Below are positions 52,984-62,075 of a stretch of 64,000 nucleotides of DNA, one piece after another. The translations under genes and the position numbers were made by a program. Every line of letters begins with the position of its first letter. The first letter of the stretch is position 1. The stretch is from JBJGXI01 sp045635475 (GTDB taxonomy: Bacteria; Bacillota; Bacilli; Bacillales; Amphibacillaceae): assembly GCF_045635475.1 (NCBI RefSeq), contig NZ_JBJGXI010000001.1, forward strand, positions 1-64,000, in the 5' to 3' direction. The notes under the pieces were generated by a model that saw only the letters and a list, made by a program, of their open reading frames with translations, had not been told where the DNA came from and ran no database searches.

Positions 52984-53410
52984 GGGAAATGGAAGTACAG
53001 CGTTGCTTATCCGAAAAAGATGAATGCAGCATTTATTAAAACGATTGCATCCAATTTTGAAATTGGTTTAAAGCTCAATCGTAAGCATGGATATTCCGTC
53101 TTCATTTGTGAAATATCAAATAAAAGATGGATGATGGTAGATATGAAAGATCAGGCTGATGATGGCAATCCCCACTTAATTATTGTTATCGATATAAAGG
53201 CTAACAGCATGAGTGAAACTGAAATAGAATCATTAAGCCAGATCCCGGGAAGGCATAGTAACATCCGACGAACATGTTTTTGGATCAACAAAAACAGAGA
53301 CGCGATACATATGATGTGGATGACGACATTGCTTTCATGATTTTGATAATGAGGGATTTAAAGCATTGCTACAGAAAGTATATTTGTCTTTTAGATCCAG
53401 ATAGTCCGTG
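52984..53410 (+). pseudogene. Unrecognised gene remnant with frameshift
   Basis: A frame without its own start reads KWKYSVAYPKKMNAAFIKT, includes an ATG at 53020 and runs to 53340. A shift then continues as DNEGFKALLQKVYLSFRSR to a stop near 53400, which seems the true end. The front is also incomplete. The family is unknown. It might be scored as a 106-aa gene from 53020, but the frameshifted tail argues for decay. Confidence 0.45.
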
Positions 53411-53589
53411 TCAAACTACAAATAATTTACCAAATGAGCAATAATTCTAAAACGAGATACATTATAGAGGGTAAAAGGCTGGACACCATAGGTACCGCGA
53501 CCACAGTTTTGTAGTGTTTGAACAACAATATGAACATAAAAAAGTGATCGTAATACTAGTAAACTCACTTATACAGTCATTAAAAAATT

Positions 53590-53632
53590 CTCGGCACTAC
53601 AAAAGGACAAATTCTTTTCTGTAGCGCCGACA
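53590..53632. terminator. Bidirectional terminator before the second kinase gene
   Basis: TCGGC-A-CTACAAAAGGA pairs with TCTTTTCTGTAG-C-GCCGA around CAAAT, about 17 bp with two mismatches. It is placed to end the minus-strand kinase operon. Confidence 0.65.
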
Positions 53633-53672
53633 TATTGTGTGGATTAGGAAATATTTATGTGTTTTCGCACCT

Positions 53673-55430
53673 TTACATATAAGGTAAACGGAAAATGACG
53701 GTGGTTCCCTTATCTTCCTCACTCATAATAGTAATACCATAATCTGAACCATAGATAAGTTGAACACGTTCCATAACATTCTTTAATCCAATATGGTCTT
53801 CATCTGTACGAGTAACCAAGGCTTCCTGGATAGATTTCAGTTCTGTTTTAGGTATTCCAACGCCATTGTCTTTAATTGTAATTATTACTTCATTCTCGTG
53901 CACAGTAGCTTGTATAAGAATTTTGCCCCCGCTCTGTACTAATTCAAGGCCATGGTAAATCGAATTTTCAATAATGGGCTGAATAGATAGTTTTGGTATT
54001 AAATATTGATTTAATGCCTCGGCGATGCTTAGTGTCAGATCGAATTTATCGTCATATTGTATCTTTTGGATGTCTATATAACGTTTTACCTGGTCTAGTT
54101 CCTCCTGCAAGGGAACCATTTGACTGCCATTAGAAATACTATAACGAAACATACCGGCTAACATTTTAGACATTTTTGATAAGATGGGTACCCCTCTCAA
54201 GGATGCTATGGCACTCATAGAATCTAGTGTATTATATAAAAAATGAGGGTTAATCTGTGAGTGAAGAGCCTTTATTTGGGCTTCTTTTCTAGTAATTTGT
54301 AATTTGTATACATCATTAATTAGAGTTTGTATTTTCTTAGTCATAGAATTAAAACTATTCGTAAGTGACCCTATCTCATCGATCTTTTTAACGGGAACTT
54401 GGTGAAAATGCCCTTTCTCAAATCTGTTCATTGTATTTTTTAAGGCTAGAAGAGGGTTAGTTATTCGTTTAGCGATAAAGATAGCTAATAGAAAAGCAAT
54501 CAATACTCCAAACAAACCAACTCCCAAGATCAGATGTCTGAAATGAATTGTATGTTTTTTTATTTCAGACATCTGATCAAAGGTCACCAATTTCCATTTT
54601 GTTTTATCCGAATAATACTCATTCGCAAAAAGCTTCGATCCTTGATGCTCGATCCAACCATCATACCCATTTTCGTTAGGTTGTATTTCTAGTTTCTGTC
54701 CTATTAAGCTTGGTTCTGCGGAAAAGATGATTTCTTTATGGTCATTGATTAAATAGACCTTTTTTTTACTTTCGGTAGTAATGTTATCAAACAAGTTTGC
54801 AAGGTCTTCGATTTTAAAGTCGATAAGAAGAACTCCAAAATCATTTCTGTCAATTCTGTTATCAATCCGGTTGTTGATTTTCCTAACCAAAGAAAAAGTA
54901 TATGAAGAATCACGATTTGAGATATGGTTATATGGCCTGTTATTAGGACCGAAGATGAAAGGAGTCCCCAAATTATTAATAGCTTTCTTATACCAATTCA
55001 TCTCTTTGAACTTAAACTCCTCATTAACGGGATTAGAAGAAACAATTTTTCCGTCTGAGCGAATAAATATAATATTTTCTACCTCTGATTTTATACCCAT
55101 ATAGCTATACCACTTTTTGAATTTATCGAAGAGAAAATTTTTGTAATTAATATATTTAACAGGATCAGAAGGAATATCTTGATTAAGTAATACTTGAATT
55201 TCTTCTAAATAAATAGATTGAGAGAATAATTCAAGTTGATTGACATAAGAATCTATTTTTTCACTCATAAGTTTCATTAACATGGAACGGTTCTCTATGG
55301 TTTGGGCTTCTGAAATATTGTTCATCGATATAAATAGAATTGAACCGAATATACTAAGTGGTATACAAACAATCAATAGATATGAGATAAGTAATTTATA
55401 TTTTATGCTTTTACGTATTTTCTGTAGCAA
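53673..55430 (-). CDS. YesM-type sensor histidine kinase
   Basis: This kinase of about 585 aa has membrane helices near 15-35 and 290-310, an extracellular Cache-like sensor between them, HAMP (AKRITNPLLALKNTMNRF), the acceptor His in SQINPHFLYNTLDSMS near 395, and ATPase boxes (IENSIYHGLEL; DNGVGIPKTEL). TTG 55430 is preferred because AGGAGG lies 9 nt upstream; an in-frame ATG at 55469 precedes that site. It overlaps the regulator gene by about 20 bp. It is a paralog of the kinase at 47371. Confidence 0.88.
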   Translation of the reverse strand: MLQKIRKSIKYKLLISYLLIVCIPLSIFGSILFISMNNISEAQTIENRSMLMKLMSEKIDSYVNQLELFSQSIYLEEIQVLLNQDIPSDPVKYINYKNFLFDKFKKWYSYMGIKSEVENIIFIRSDGKIVSSNPVNEEFKFKEMNWYKKAINNLGTPFIFGPNNRPYNHISNRDSSYTFSLVRKINNRIDNRIDRNDFGVLLIDFKIEDLANLFDNITTESKKKVYLINDHKEIIFSAEPSLIGQKLEIQPNENGYDGWIEHQGSKLFANEYYSDKTKWKLVTFDQMSEIKKHTIHFRHLILGVGLFGVLIAFLLAIFIAKRITNPLLALKNTMNRFEKGHFHQVPVKKIDEIGSLTNSFNSMTKKIQTLINDVYKLQITRKEAQIKALHSQINPHFLYNTLDSMSAIASLRGVPILSKMSKMLAGMFRYSISNGSQMVPLQEELDQVKRYIDIQKIQYDDKFDLTLSIAEALNQYLIPKLSIQPIIENSIYHGLELVQSGGKILIQATVHENEVIITIKDNGVGIPKTELKSIQEALVTRTDEDHIGLKNVMERVQLIYGSDYGITIMSEEDKGTTVIFRLPYM

Positions 55431-56943
55431 TTTCAGTATCCTCCTTATATTCTTGAGGAGTGCACCCATAATGCCGTTTAAATAGTTTTCTAAAATACTT
55501 TAAATCTTGGTATCCACTTAGAATAGCAACTTCTTGTATTTTTTTATTGGGCTGTTTTGCCAATAATTGTCCAGCATATTTCATTCTTAAATTAGTTAAG
55601 TACTCCAAAAAGTTGACTTGATAATTTTGCTTGAACAATATACTGAAATAACTAGGGCTAATATAAAATCTTTGGGCCAAATCAGATAAACTTATATTTT
55701 CAAAATAGTGATGATCAACATAATCTTTTGCATTTTGAATTAAGTCGTTAACTTTCATTCGTTGTAATTTCGTCTTATTTTCTAATACTTCCTTAAAAAA
55801 TGAAGTAATAACACGTTTTTTTTCATTTAAATCCTTATTAAGTGGTATTTTTTTTGCTATTTCACATGCATTAACAAATTCTTTTTCCTGAATTATACTC
55901 ATTTCGTATAATTCACTAATTCCTTTTAAGAAGATGTAAGTGAAAAATCCATCAATCAGATGATGGTTAGGAGGATTGCTGTTTTTAAATATATCAAGTA
56001 TGTCATGGAGTATTAGATTTGCCTCATCCCAGTTGCCTTCAGTAAATTTTTGTAACCATTCATGTTCTAAATTTCGATTGAATTTCAATTTTGCTAATGA
56101 TGTAGAATGCATTTGTTCATATGTTATAGGTTCCGTATGGTCAGAGTAGGACATACTTTTTTGAAGTGTATAAGTATCAAATGCCATTCGAACTGAATCA
56201 ACCAAATTTTCCATTCCTTTAAAAACAGGTCCAATGCAGATGGCACCGCAATAGAAATCGTTATTAACTCTTTTAAGTGCATCCGAAATAAATGTCACAT
56301 CAGTTAATGTTCCGCTGACAATAAGTAGATGGACCCCTCTAGACTTCATTTGCATAGTCTGACAACCCACGAAGTAACTTTCTATGACTTTGGTCGCTTC
56401 ATCAGGTAGATGTTCTAGAACAATTGCACAAACGGGATTATCTAATGAGCCGAAGTGAATATCTTTAAAAATTTCATTCAGTTTTTCATCACTTTCATTA
56501 ATAAATCCTAGGTATGTGTAAAAAAAGTTTTCCCTTAATTTATCTAATGTTGTATGTTCCTCTTGTTTTATTGTCAATCTTTTATTGATAGTTTTTTCTA
56601 AAGCTTGATTCAATTCAGACTCCTCTACAGGTTTTAGAATATAATCAACAGCATCTAATTGTAGGGATTTTCTAACATATTCATAGTCTCCGAAACCGCT
56701 TACAATTATAAAAGAAATATCCTCGAATTCATCATTTGCTTTTTCTGCCAATTGCAATCCACTCATTAAAGGCATTCTGACATCTGTAATGATAATGTCT
56801 GGAGAAGTCTCCCTGATGGATTCATAGGCTTCTTTTCCATTAGTGTACTCGCCTACTAATTTCAGACCCAGTTGATTCCAATTAATCATGTTTATTATAT
56901 TTAATCTGGAAAGGCGCTGATCATCAACCACCACTACATTCAC
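55411..56943 (-). CDS. YesN-type response regulator (AraC output)
   Basis: This 510-aa regulator has receiver residues (VVVDDQRLSRLN; phospho-acceptor Asp in DIIITDVRMPLMSG near 54) and a C-terminal AraC domain (SDLAQRFYISPSYFSILFKQ, QEVAILSGYQDLKYFRKLFKR). It is transcribed away from the second sugar transporter operon, whose promoter region with the cre box lies between them, and is likely its activator. Confidence 0.88.
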   Translation of the reverse strand: MNVVVVDDQRLSRLNIINMINWNQLGLKLVGEYTNGKEAYESIRETSPDIIITDVRMPLMSGLQLAEKANDEFEDISFIIVSGFGDYEYVRKSLQLDAVDYILKPVEESELNQALEKTINKRLTIKQEEHTTLDKLRENFFYTYLGFINESDEKLNEIFKDIHFGSLDNPVCAIVLEHLPDEATKVIESYFVGCQTMQMKSRGVHLLIVSGTLTDVTFISDALKRVNNDFYCGAICIGPVFKGMENLVDSVRMAFDTYTLQKSMSYSDHTEPITYEQMHSTSLAKLKFNRNLEHEWLQKFTEGNWDEANLILHDILDIFKNSNPPNHHLIDGFFTYIFLKGISELYEMSIIQEKEFVNACEIAKKIPLNKDLNEKKRVITSFFKEVLENKTKLQRMKVNDLIQNAKDYVDHHYFENISLSDLAQRFYISPSYFSILFKQNYQVNFLEYLTNLRMKYAGQLLAKQPNKKIQEVAILSGYQDLKYFRKLFKRHYGCTPQEYKEDTEIATENT

Positions 56944-57068
56944 TAGAAATCACCATCCAAGTTGTATTCTATCCGTACTTTTGGTTATTGTATCATAATG
57001 AGAAAAAACAAAATATTAAAAATTCAAAAAATCATCCCCCTGATTATTAAAAAACCTCACCTTCTGAA

Positions 57069-57082
57069 TTTAAGCGCTTTCA
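57069..57082 (+). promoter_or_regulatory. CcpA cre box
   Basis: TTTAAGCGCTTTCA matches 13 of 14 positions of the B. subtilis cre consensus (TGWAANCGNTNWCA). It lies between the divergent regulator and transporter operons, so carbon catabolite repression is likely. Confidence 0.75.
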
Positions 57083-57147
57083 TATATACTGAGGTAGAAC
57101 TAGATTAATACTAACTTTTTTATTATTTGAAAGAGGAGGTTATTCTG

Positions 57148-57234
57148 ATGGATTTGCAATCAAAGGGGATTAAGGTTGACAAATTAAATGCAGTCTTAGA
57201 AAAAACTAATTTAAATGGGGAGGAAGAGAAATGA
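57148..57234 (+). CDS. 28-aa leader ORF coupled to the binding-protein gene
   Basis: ATG 57148 has GAGGAGG at 8-nt spacing, a better site than many full genes here. The 28-codon frame, rich in Lys, Asn and Glu, ends at TGA 57232-57234, which overlaps the ATG of the next gene (ATGA). That geometry suggests translational coupling. Function as a leader or a micro-protein is undetermined. Confidence 0.5.
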   Translation: MDLQSKGIKVDKLNAVLEKTNLNGEEEK

Positions 57235-58559
57235 AAAAATGGTTTAGCACGTTTTTTATGGTATTTATAATCGTCGGCTTAATTACGGGTTGTTCTGGGG
57301 AAAACCAGGAATCGCAAGAAGAAGATAATACATCACAAAGTCAAGATACTAACACTGATAATGACAAGCCGTTTGAAGGTGAAAGCCTAACTCTTTACCT
57401 AGCAAACCATGTTTGGGGTGAGGGCATTGAATCACTTTTACCAGAGTTTGAGGAGCAGACAGGAATTGAAGTTGATCTACAAAGTTTTGCTGAAAACCAA
57501 TTGACGAGTAAGGTCACGGTGGAGTTGACAGCAGGCTCTGATACGCCAGACGTGTTCATGTTCCGTCCAGGTAATGAGGGAGCTTTGTTACTCGAAAATG
57601 GTTGGGTTGAACCTTTGGATGAATATGTAAATAGAGATTCTTCTTATGACATCAATGACTTTTCAAAGCCATCCTTATCGGCTGTAACTTTTGATGATAA
57701 GTTAATAGGAATTCCAGGGGTAACAGCACAACATATTTTATATTATAGAAAAGATTTATTAGAGGAAGCTGGTGTTTCCGTCCCTCAAACAATGGATGAA
57801 TTAAAAGAAGCTGTTGACAAAGTGCACGATCCTGAAAATGATGTCTATGGGTTTGTTGCCAGGGGTCAGACCGCTGCACTTGTGACAATGTTATCATCCT
57901 TTATTTTCTCTGAAGGTGGAGATTTTATGGATGGTGATAAAGCAACTGTTAATAGTCCGGAAGCCGTTAGGGCAGCCACTACCTATGGGAATTTATTAAG
58001 TGAATATGGACCACCAGGGGCAATGAATATGGAGTGGCCACAAGCTACAGCGCTTTTTGCTGAAGGGAAAGCGGCCTTTTATCCAGATGGATCTCCAATG
58101 TTTCCAAACTTTACTGATCCTGAAAGTTCAAAGATTACGGATGTAGTAGGCTATGCATCTATTCCAGCGGGGGAAGCGGGTTCAAGACCTTTTAATGTAA
58201 CTCCATGGGGACTTACCATGAACTCTAGTTCATCTAATAAGGATGCTGCATGGGAATTGATGAAGTGGATTACTAATAAAGAGAACACACTCAAAACACA
58301 GCAAATGGGCAATGCTGGTGCCAGGATGTCTGCATGGGAGCACCCAGATGGGGCTGAAGCATTTCCAAAAGAAATTGTTAAGGTAATCCAAGCTGCTGGG
58401 GAAAATGGTGTGGCTCACCAATTACCAGAGGTAACTGCAGTAGGTGAATCCCGAGATATCATTGGTAAAATTGTCAATGATATCATGCAAGGTGAAGATC
58501 CACAGACCGCTGCGGATAGACAGAACGCTTTATTCCAAGAAATAATTGACAATGAGTAA
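57231..58559 (+). CDS. Sugar ABC transporter substrate-binding lipoprotein
   Basis: This 442-aa protein has a signal peptide with lipobox ITGC at about 21, a polar linker, and a family-1 binding fold (DTPDVFMFRPGNEG, GKAAFYPDGSPMFP). It serves the permeases at 58631 and 59506. ATG 57231 overlaps the stop of the leader ORF and has GGGGAGGAAGAG. A hairpin follows the gene. Confidence 0.88.
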   Translation: MKKWFSTFFMVFIIVGLITGCSGENQESQEEDNTSQSQDTNTDNDKPFEGESLTLYLANHVWGEGIESLLPEFEEQTGIEVDLQSFAENQLTSKVTVELTAGSDTPDVFMFRPGNEGALLLENGWVEPLDEYVNRDSSYDINDFSKPSLSAVTFDDKLIGIPGVTAQHILYYRKDLLEEAGVSVPQTMDELKEAVDKVHDPENDVYGFVARGQTAALVTMLSSFIFSEGGDFMDGDKATVNSPEAVRAATTYGNLLSEYGPPGAMNMEWPQATALFAEGKAAFYPDGSPMFPNFTDPESSKITDVVGYASIPAGEAGSRPFNVTPWGLTMNSSSSNKDAAWELMKWITNKENTLKTQQMGNAGARMSAWEHPDGAEAFPKEIVKVIQAAGENGVAHQLPEVTAVGESRDIIGKIVNDIMQGEDPQTAADRQNALFQEIIDNE

Positions 58560-58576
58560 ATATGGATAAGTTGAAT

Positions 58577-58606
58577 GGAGGCTTGGTACTTTAAGTACCG
58601 AGCCTT
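58577..58606 (+). terminator. Intra-operon hairpin
   Basis: AGGCTTGGTACTT pairs with AAGTACCGAGCCT (one G-U). No T-run follows, so it may protect the upstream mRNA or attenuate rather than fully terminate. Confidence 0.6.
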
Positions 58607-58630
58607 ATAGATAAGAAAGGGGGAGCAAGA

Positions 58631-59509
58631 TTGCTAGCTTGGATGGATAAACATATAAAATGGATCTTTACTTTACCGGCTGTTATTTTCGTGTCAATTA
58701 TGATGGCTTATCCATTAATTTATACTTTTAGGATTAGTTTTTATGAGTGGAGTATGTCATCCGTTTCAGCTCCAAAATGGGTTGGACTGAACAACTATAC
58801 TTCGTTATTACAGGACGAACGTTTTTGGGATTCTTTATGGATCACTTTTTATTATACATCTGCATCCCTTTTCATTGAAATGATCTTGGGAGTAGGTATC
58901 GCTCTATTATTTTTTCGAGGGTTTAAATGGGATCAAGGAGCAAAAACCGTTTTAATGTTACCAATGGTAGCAACTCCAGTAGCAATAAGTATGGTATGGA
59001 TGCTTATCTACGAACCGACCATGGGGATTGCAAATAGGTTTATTACAGCTTTAGGGTTTGAACCTTTGGAATGGTTGGGTTCAACAAGCCAAGTTATTCC
59101 CTCATTAATCATAATCGATGTATGGCAATGGACTCCAATGATTGCAATACTCGTCATTGCTGGCTTAACTACGTTGCCTCAAGATCCATATGAATCGGCA
59201 GCAATTGATGGGGCTTCTGCGTTACAAAAATTAATGTATATTACGCTTCCTCTGCTACGACCTACTATTATAGTCGCGTTAGTACTACGGTTAGTAGAAT
59301 TGCTAAAACAATTTGATGTTATTTACTCTACGACAATGGGTGGACCGGCTTCGGCTTCGGAAACAATGAATCTATTATCGTATATTACAGCATTTGAGTA
59401 CTTTAAAATGGGATCTGCCTCTGCTTTATTAATGATGTTCTTTGTCCTAGTAATTGGCTTGATACTATTGTTACTTTGGATTCGCAAACGATTGGGGGTA
59501 CAACTATGA
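58631..59509 (+). CDS. Sugar ABC transporter permease, MalF/UgpA type
   Basis: This 292-aa protein has six membrane helices and the EAA loop YESAAIDGASALQKLMYITLPLL. TTG 58631 has AAAGGGGGAG well placed. Its stop overlaps the next start (ATGA). Confidence 0.88.
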   Translation: MLAWMDKHIKWIFTLPAVIFVSIMMAYPLIYTFRISFYEWSMSSVSAPKWVGLNNYTSLLQDERFWDSLWITFYYTSASLFIEMILGVGIALLFFRGFKWDQGAKTVLMLPMVATPVAISMVWMLIYEPTMGIANRFITALGFEPLEWLGSTSQVIPSLIIIDVWQWTPMIAILVIAGLTTLPQDPYESAAIDGASALQKLMYITLPLLRPTIIVALVLRLVELLKQFDVIYSTTMGGPASASETMNLLSYITAFEYFKMGSASALLMMFFVLVIGLILLLLWIRKRLGVQL

Positions 59510-60321
59510 AACAGTCTATGGCAGCAAAAATCACAAAAGCTATATTAGTGATAATAATCTTGGCAATATTTACTTCACCATTTATTTTAATGTTTCTTGC
59601 ATCTTTCAAAACGCAGTCACAGATCATGTCAGCTGACAATCTTTTTAATTTTACTCCGACTTTGAAAAACTTTGTTACAGTATTCCAAGAACATAGCTTT
59701 TTTAAGTATATGTTAAACAGCTTTATTGTGGCAACTGGGGCTGTTGGTTTTGCACTGCTTATTGGGCTTCCAGCATCCTATGCGATCGCAAAATATCAGC
59801 TTCAGGGCCTTGGTGTAGTAATTTTAATTGTTAAAATTATTCCTGGCATTATGTTTCTAGTTCCTTGGTTTATGCTTTATTCAAATATGGGGTTAGTTGA
59901 CACCTATACTGGTTTAATATTGTCTCATATGTTGATTGCGCTTCCTTATATAGTGTGGATCATGATTCCATTCTTTGAGTCTCTTCCTAGGGAAATCCAA
60001 GAGGCTGGTCTAATAGATGGCTGTACAAATGTCCAAGTGTTTACACGTATCGTTTTACCTGTTGCTGCTCCGGGATATATGACTTGTTCATTATTAGCCT
60101 TTATCCATTCCTGGAATAATTTTATGTTTTCTCTAACTCTCTCAGGTAACGATACTAAAACACTTCCTGTAGCGATGTTTAACTTTATGTCCTATGCTCA
60201 AATTGACTGGGGTGCGATTATGGCTGCAGCTACGATAATTGTCTTACCTGTTATGTTATTGGCTCTTCTTACTCAGAAATACATCGTTTCTGGATTAAGT
60301 GCAGGTGCAGTGAAAGGTTAG
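59506..60321 (+). CDS. Sugar ABC transporter permease, MalG type
   Basis: This 271-aa protein has six membrane helices and the EAA motif EIQEAGLIDGCTNVQVFTRIVLP, with the VSGLSAGAVKG tail. ATG 59506 overlaps the upstream stop; an earlier in-frame ATG at 59476 lies inside the other permease and has no ribosome site. Confidence 0.88.
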   Translation: MKQSMAAKITKAILVIIILAIFTSPFILMFLASFKTQSQIMSADNLFNFTPTLKNFVTVFQEHSFFKYMLNSFIVATGAVGFALLIGLPASYAIAKYQLQGLGVVILIVKIIPGIMFLVPWFMLYSNMGLVDTYTGLILSHMLIALPYIVWIMIPFFESLPREIQEAGLIDGCTNVQVFTRIVLPVAAPGYMTCSLLAFIHSWNNFMFSLTLSGNDTKTLPVAMFNFMSYAQIDWGAIMAAATIIVLPVMLLALLTQKYIVSGLSAGAVKG

Positions 60322-60362
60322 TAAAAATAAAAAGAGTGATGATGAATTAGATGGTGATGTGA

Positions 60363-61781
60363 ATGAATCTTTTTTCTGCTCGAATTTATAAATGGATTGT
60401 TTCTGTCTTTGTTTTGAGTATTATCATGCTCTTTTTATCTAGTTGCTCTGAGACTGATAAGCCTTTAATAAAAGCGGAAAAAATCAATTTAACACTGGCT
60501 ATTACAACTCCAGAATCAGTTAAGGAGGAGATGATCTGGGATTCCATAATCAATCAGTATATGGATATTAATCCGAAAGTGTTAATTCATATAGAATATC
60601 TCCCAGCAGATAATTCGACATGGCGTAGTAATATCAGTACAACTCTTGCGACAGCAACGGCACCGGATATTTTTCAGACACGGTATACTTGGTCACAGGT
60701 TGATTTCAGAAACCTTTTACTGACGGATCTGACTCACTATTACGATGAACCGAACCCTTATCATGAAGGTGAAGATTGGAGAGATTCTTTTAAGCATAAC
60801 ATTATATCCAAACTAAGAGATTCTACGAATGGAGTTATATCCGGTGTTTCCTTATACAAATACGATTCACGGGTCTATTACAATAAGGATTTGTTTGACT
60901 CGCTTGGTATCGATGTTCCAAAAAACTGGTCAGAGTTTATTGAAATTCAAGAAAAAATCCAAGACCATAAAATTACTCCGATGGCCATTGGCAACGCTAG
61001 AACATCGGATTCACAATTTCTATGGGTAGTTAATCACCTAATCAATCAGTATGCTTCGGAAGAGATAAGCCATATGGATTTAAATAAAGATAATCACATT
61101 AATATGAATGAAATTGTGGGAGCGATAGCTCAAGGAAATATTGACATGGAAAATGAAGAATGGAATGGATTTATGCCACATATTAAAAAGTGGTCTGAGT
61201 ATTGGGTTGATGATTATAATGCTATTGATTCCGAAGGTGCATTGAATTTGTTTTTTAACGGAGAAACAGCAATGGTTATGGCAGATAGCAGCCAATTCAA
61301 AAAGCTTTCAGATTCCGAATCTACGCGATATCAGTCATTTCCTTTACCCGTATTCGATAAGGGGCGTGATAGATTAATGAATATCGATAGTGGGGAACTG
61401 GATGGTGTTTTTTCAATTCCGAATAATGTTCAGGGAAAACAGCTAGAAACAGCAGTTGATTTTTTAATGTATCTATCATCGCCAGGACCGACACATCAAT
61501 TAGTAAATAAAATGGGTCGAATCCCAACAACGATACATGAATCTTCGATAAAAACATCCCATACTGATAAAGGGATTGTTATGAACTTATTTGGTCCAGA
61601 AGTCGATATAAAATTGTATGAAAGTTTAATAGAGGTTGGGCGACTTTACTTAGATAATACAATTTCCTTAAAAAAATATATGATTGAACTAAATAGAGTA
61701 TTGGAAGAAATATCAACACGGAAAATGGCGGAAAATAATTGGAATGAGAGAAATGGGTACGGTGTCAGGAATAATCAATAA
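60363..61781 (+). CDS. Second substrate-binding lipoprotein, with EF-hand loop
   Basis: This 472-aa protein has lipobox FLSSC at about 28 and a family-1 binding fold (APDIFQTRYTWSQVDF; GETAMVMADSSQFKKL). Around residue 240 it carries DLNKDNHINMNEI, a canonical 12-residue EF-hand calcium loop (Asp1, Asn3, Asp5, Asn9, Glu12), which also occurs in some binding proteins for acidic oligosaccharides such as alginate. It is diverged from the binding protein at 57231. ATG 60363 has only a weak ribosome site (TGGTGATGTGA). Confidence 0.8.
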   Translation: MNLFSARIYKWIVSVFVLSIIMLFLSSCSETDKPLIKAEKINLTLAITTPESVKEEMIWDSIINQYMDINPKVLIHIEYLPADNSTWRSNISTTLATATAPDIFQTRYTWSQVDFRNLLLTDLTHYYDEPNPYHEGEDWRDSFKHNIISKLRDSTNGVISGVSLYKYDSRVYYNKDLFDSLGIDVPKNWSEFIEIQEKIQDHKITPMAIGNARTSDSQFLWVVNHLINQYASEEISHMDLNKDNHINMNEIVGAIAQGNIDMENEEWNGFMPHIKKWSEYWVDDYNAIDSEGALNLFFNGETAMVMADSSQFKKLSDSESTRYQSFPLPVFDKGRDRLMNIDSGELDGVFSIPNNVQGKQLETAVDFLMYLSSPGPTHQLVNKMGRIPTTIHESSIKTSHTDKGIVMNLFGPEVDIKLYESLIEVGRLYLDNTISLKKYMIELNRVLEEISTRKMAENNWNERNGYGVRNNQ

Positions 61782-61819
61782 TTTTTTAATATAGGAGTAG
61801 TGTTTATAAGTGAATTGTT

Positions 61820-62029
61820 TTGAACGTCTTAGGTGTTAAAACAATGTTGGCAGAACCTCATCATGATTAGCTACAAATGATAAGTAGGATTCAAGAGGGC
61901 GCCGATTATTTTACTGTTTTTAATGTGTTCAAATCAATTATTGGACCGTTTCAACGAGTAAAAATTCCTGTCTACAACTCATCTTGGGGAAAAACAATAC
62001 ATAGTCGAATGACTAGTGTTTATGCATAA
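61820..62029 (+). pseudogene. Unrecognised gene remnant before the second sulfatase
   Basis: One frame reads NVLGVKTMLAEPHHD, a TAG stop, then QMISRIQEGADYFTVFNVFK to TAA at 62027. An in-frame stop and the absence of a ribosome site indicate decay, although ATG 61878 could open a 51-codon piece. The family is not recognised. Confidence 0.4.
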
Positions 62030-62075
62030 AATTAATTTCTGAAGGGCCTTTTAAAAATGCGGAGGTGCAAATTAT

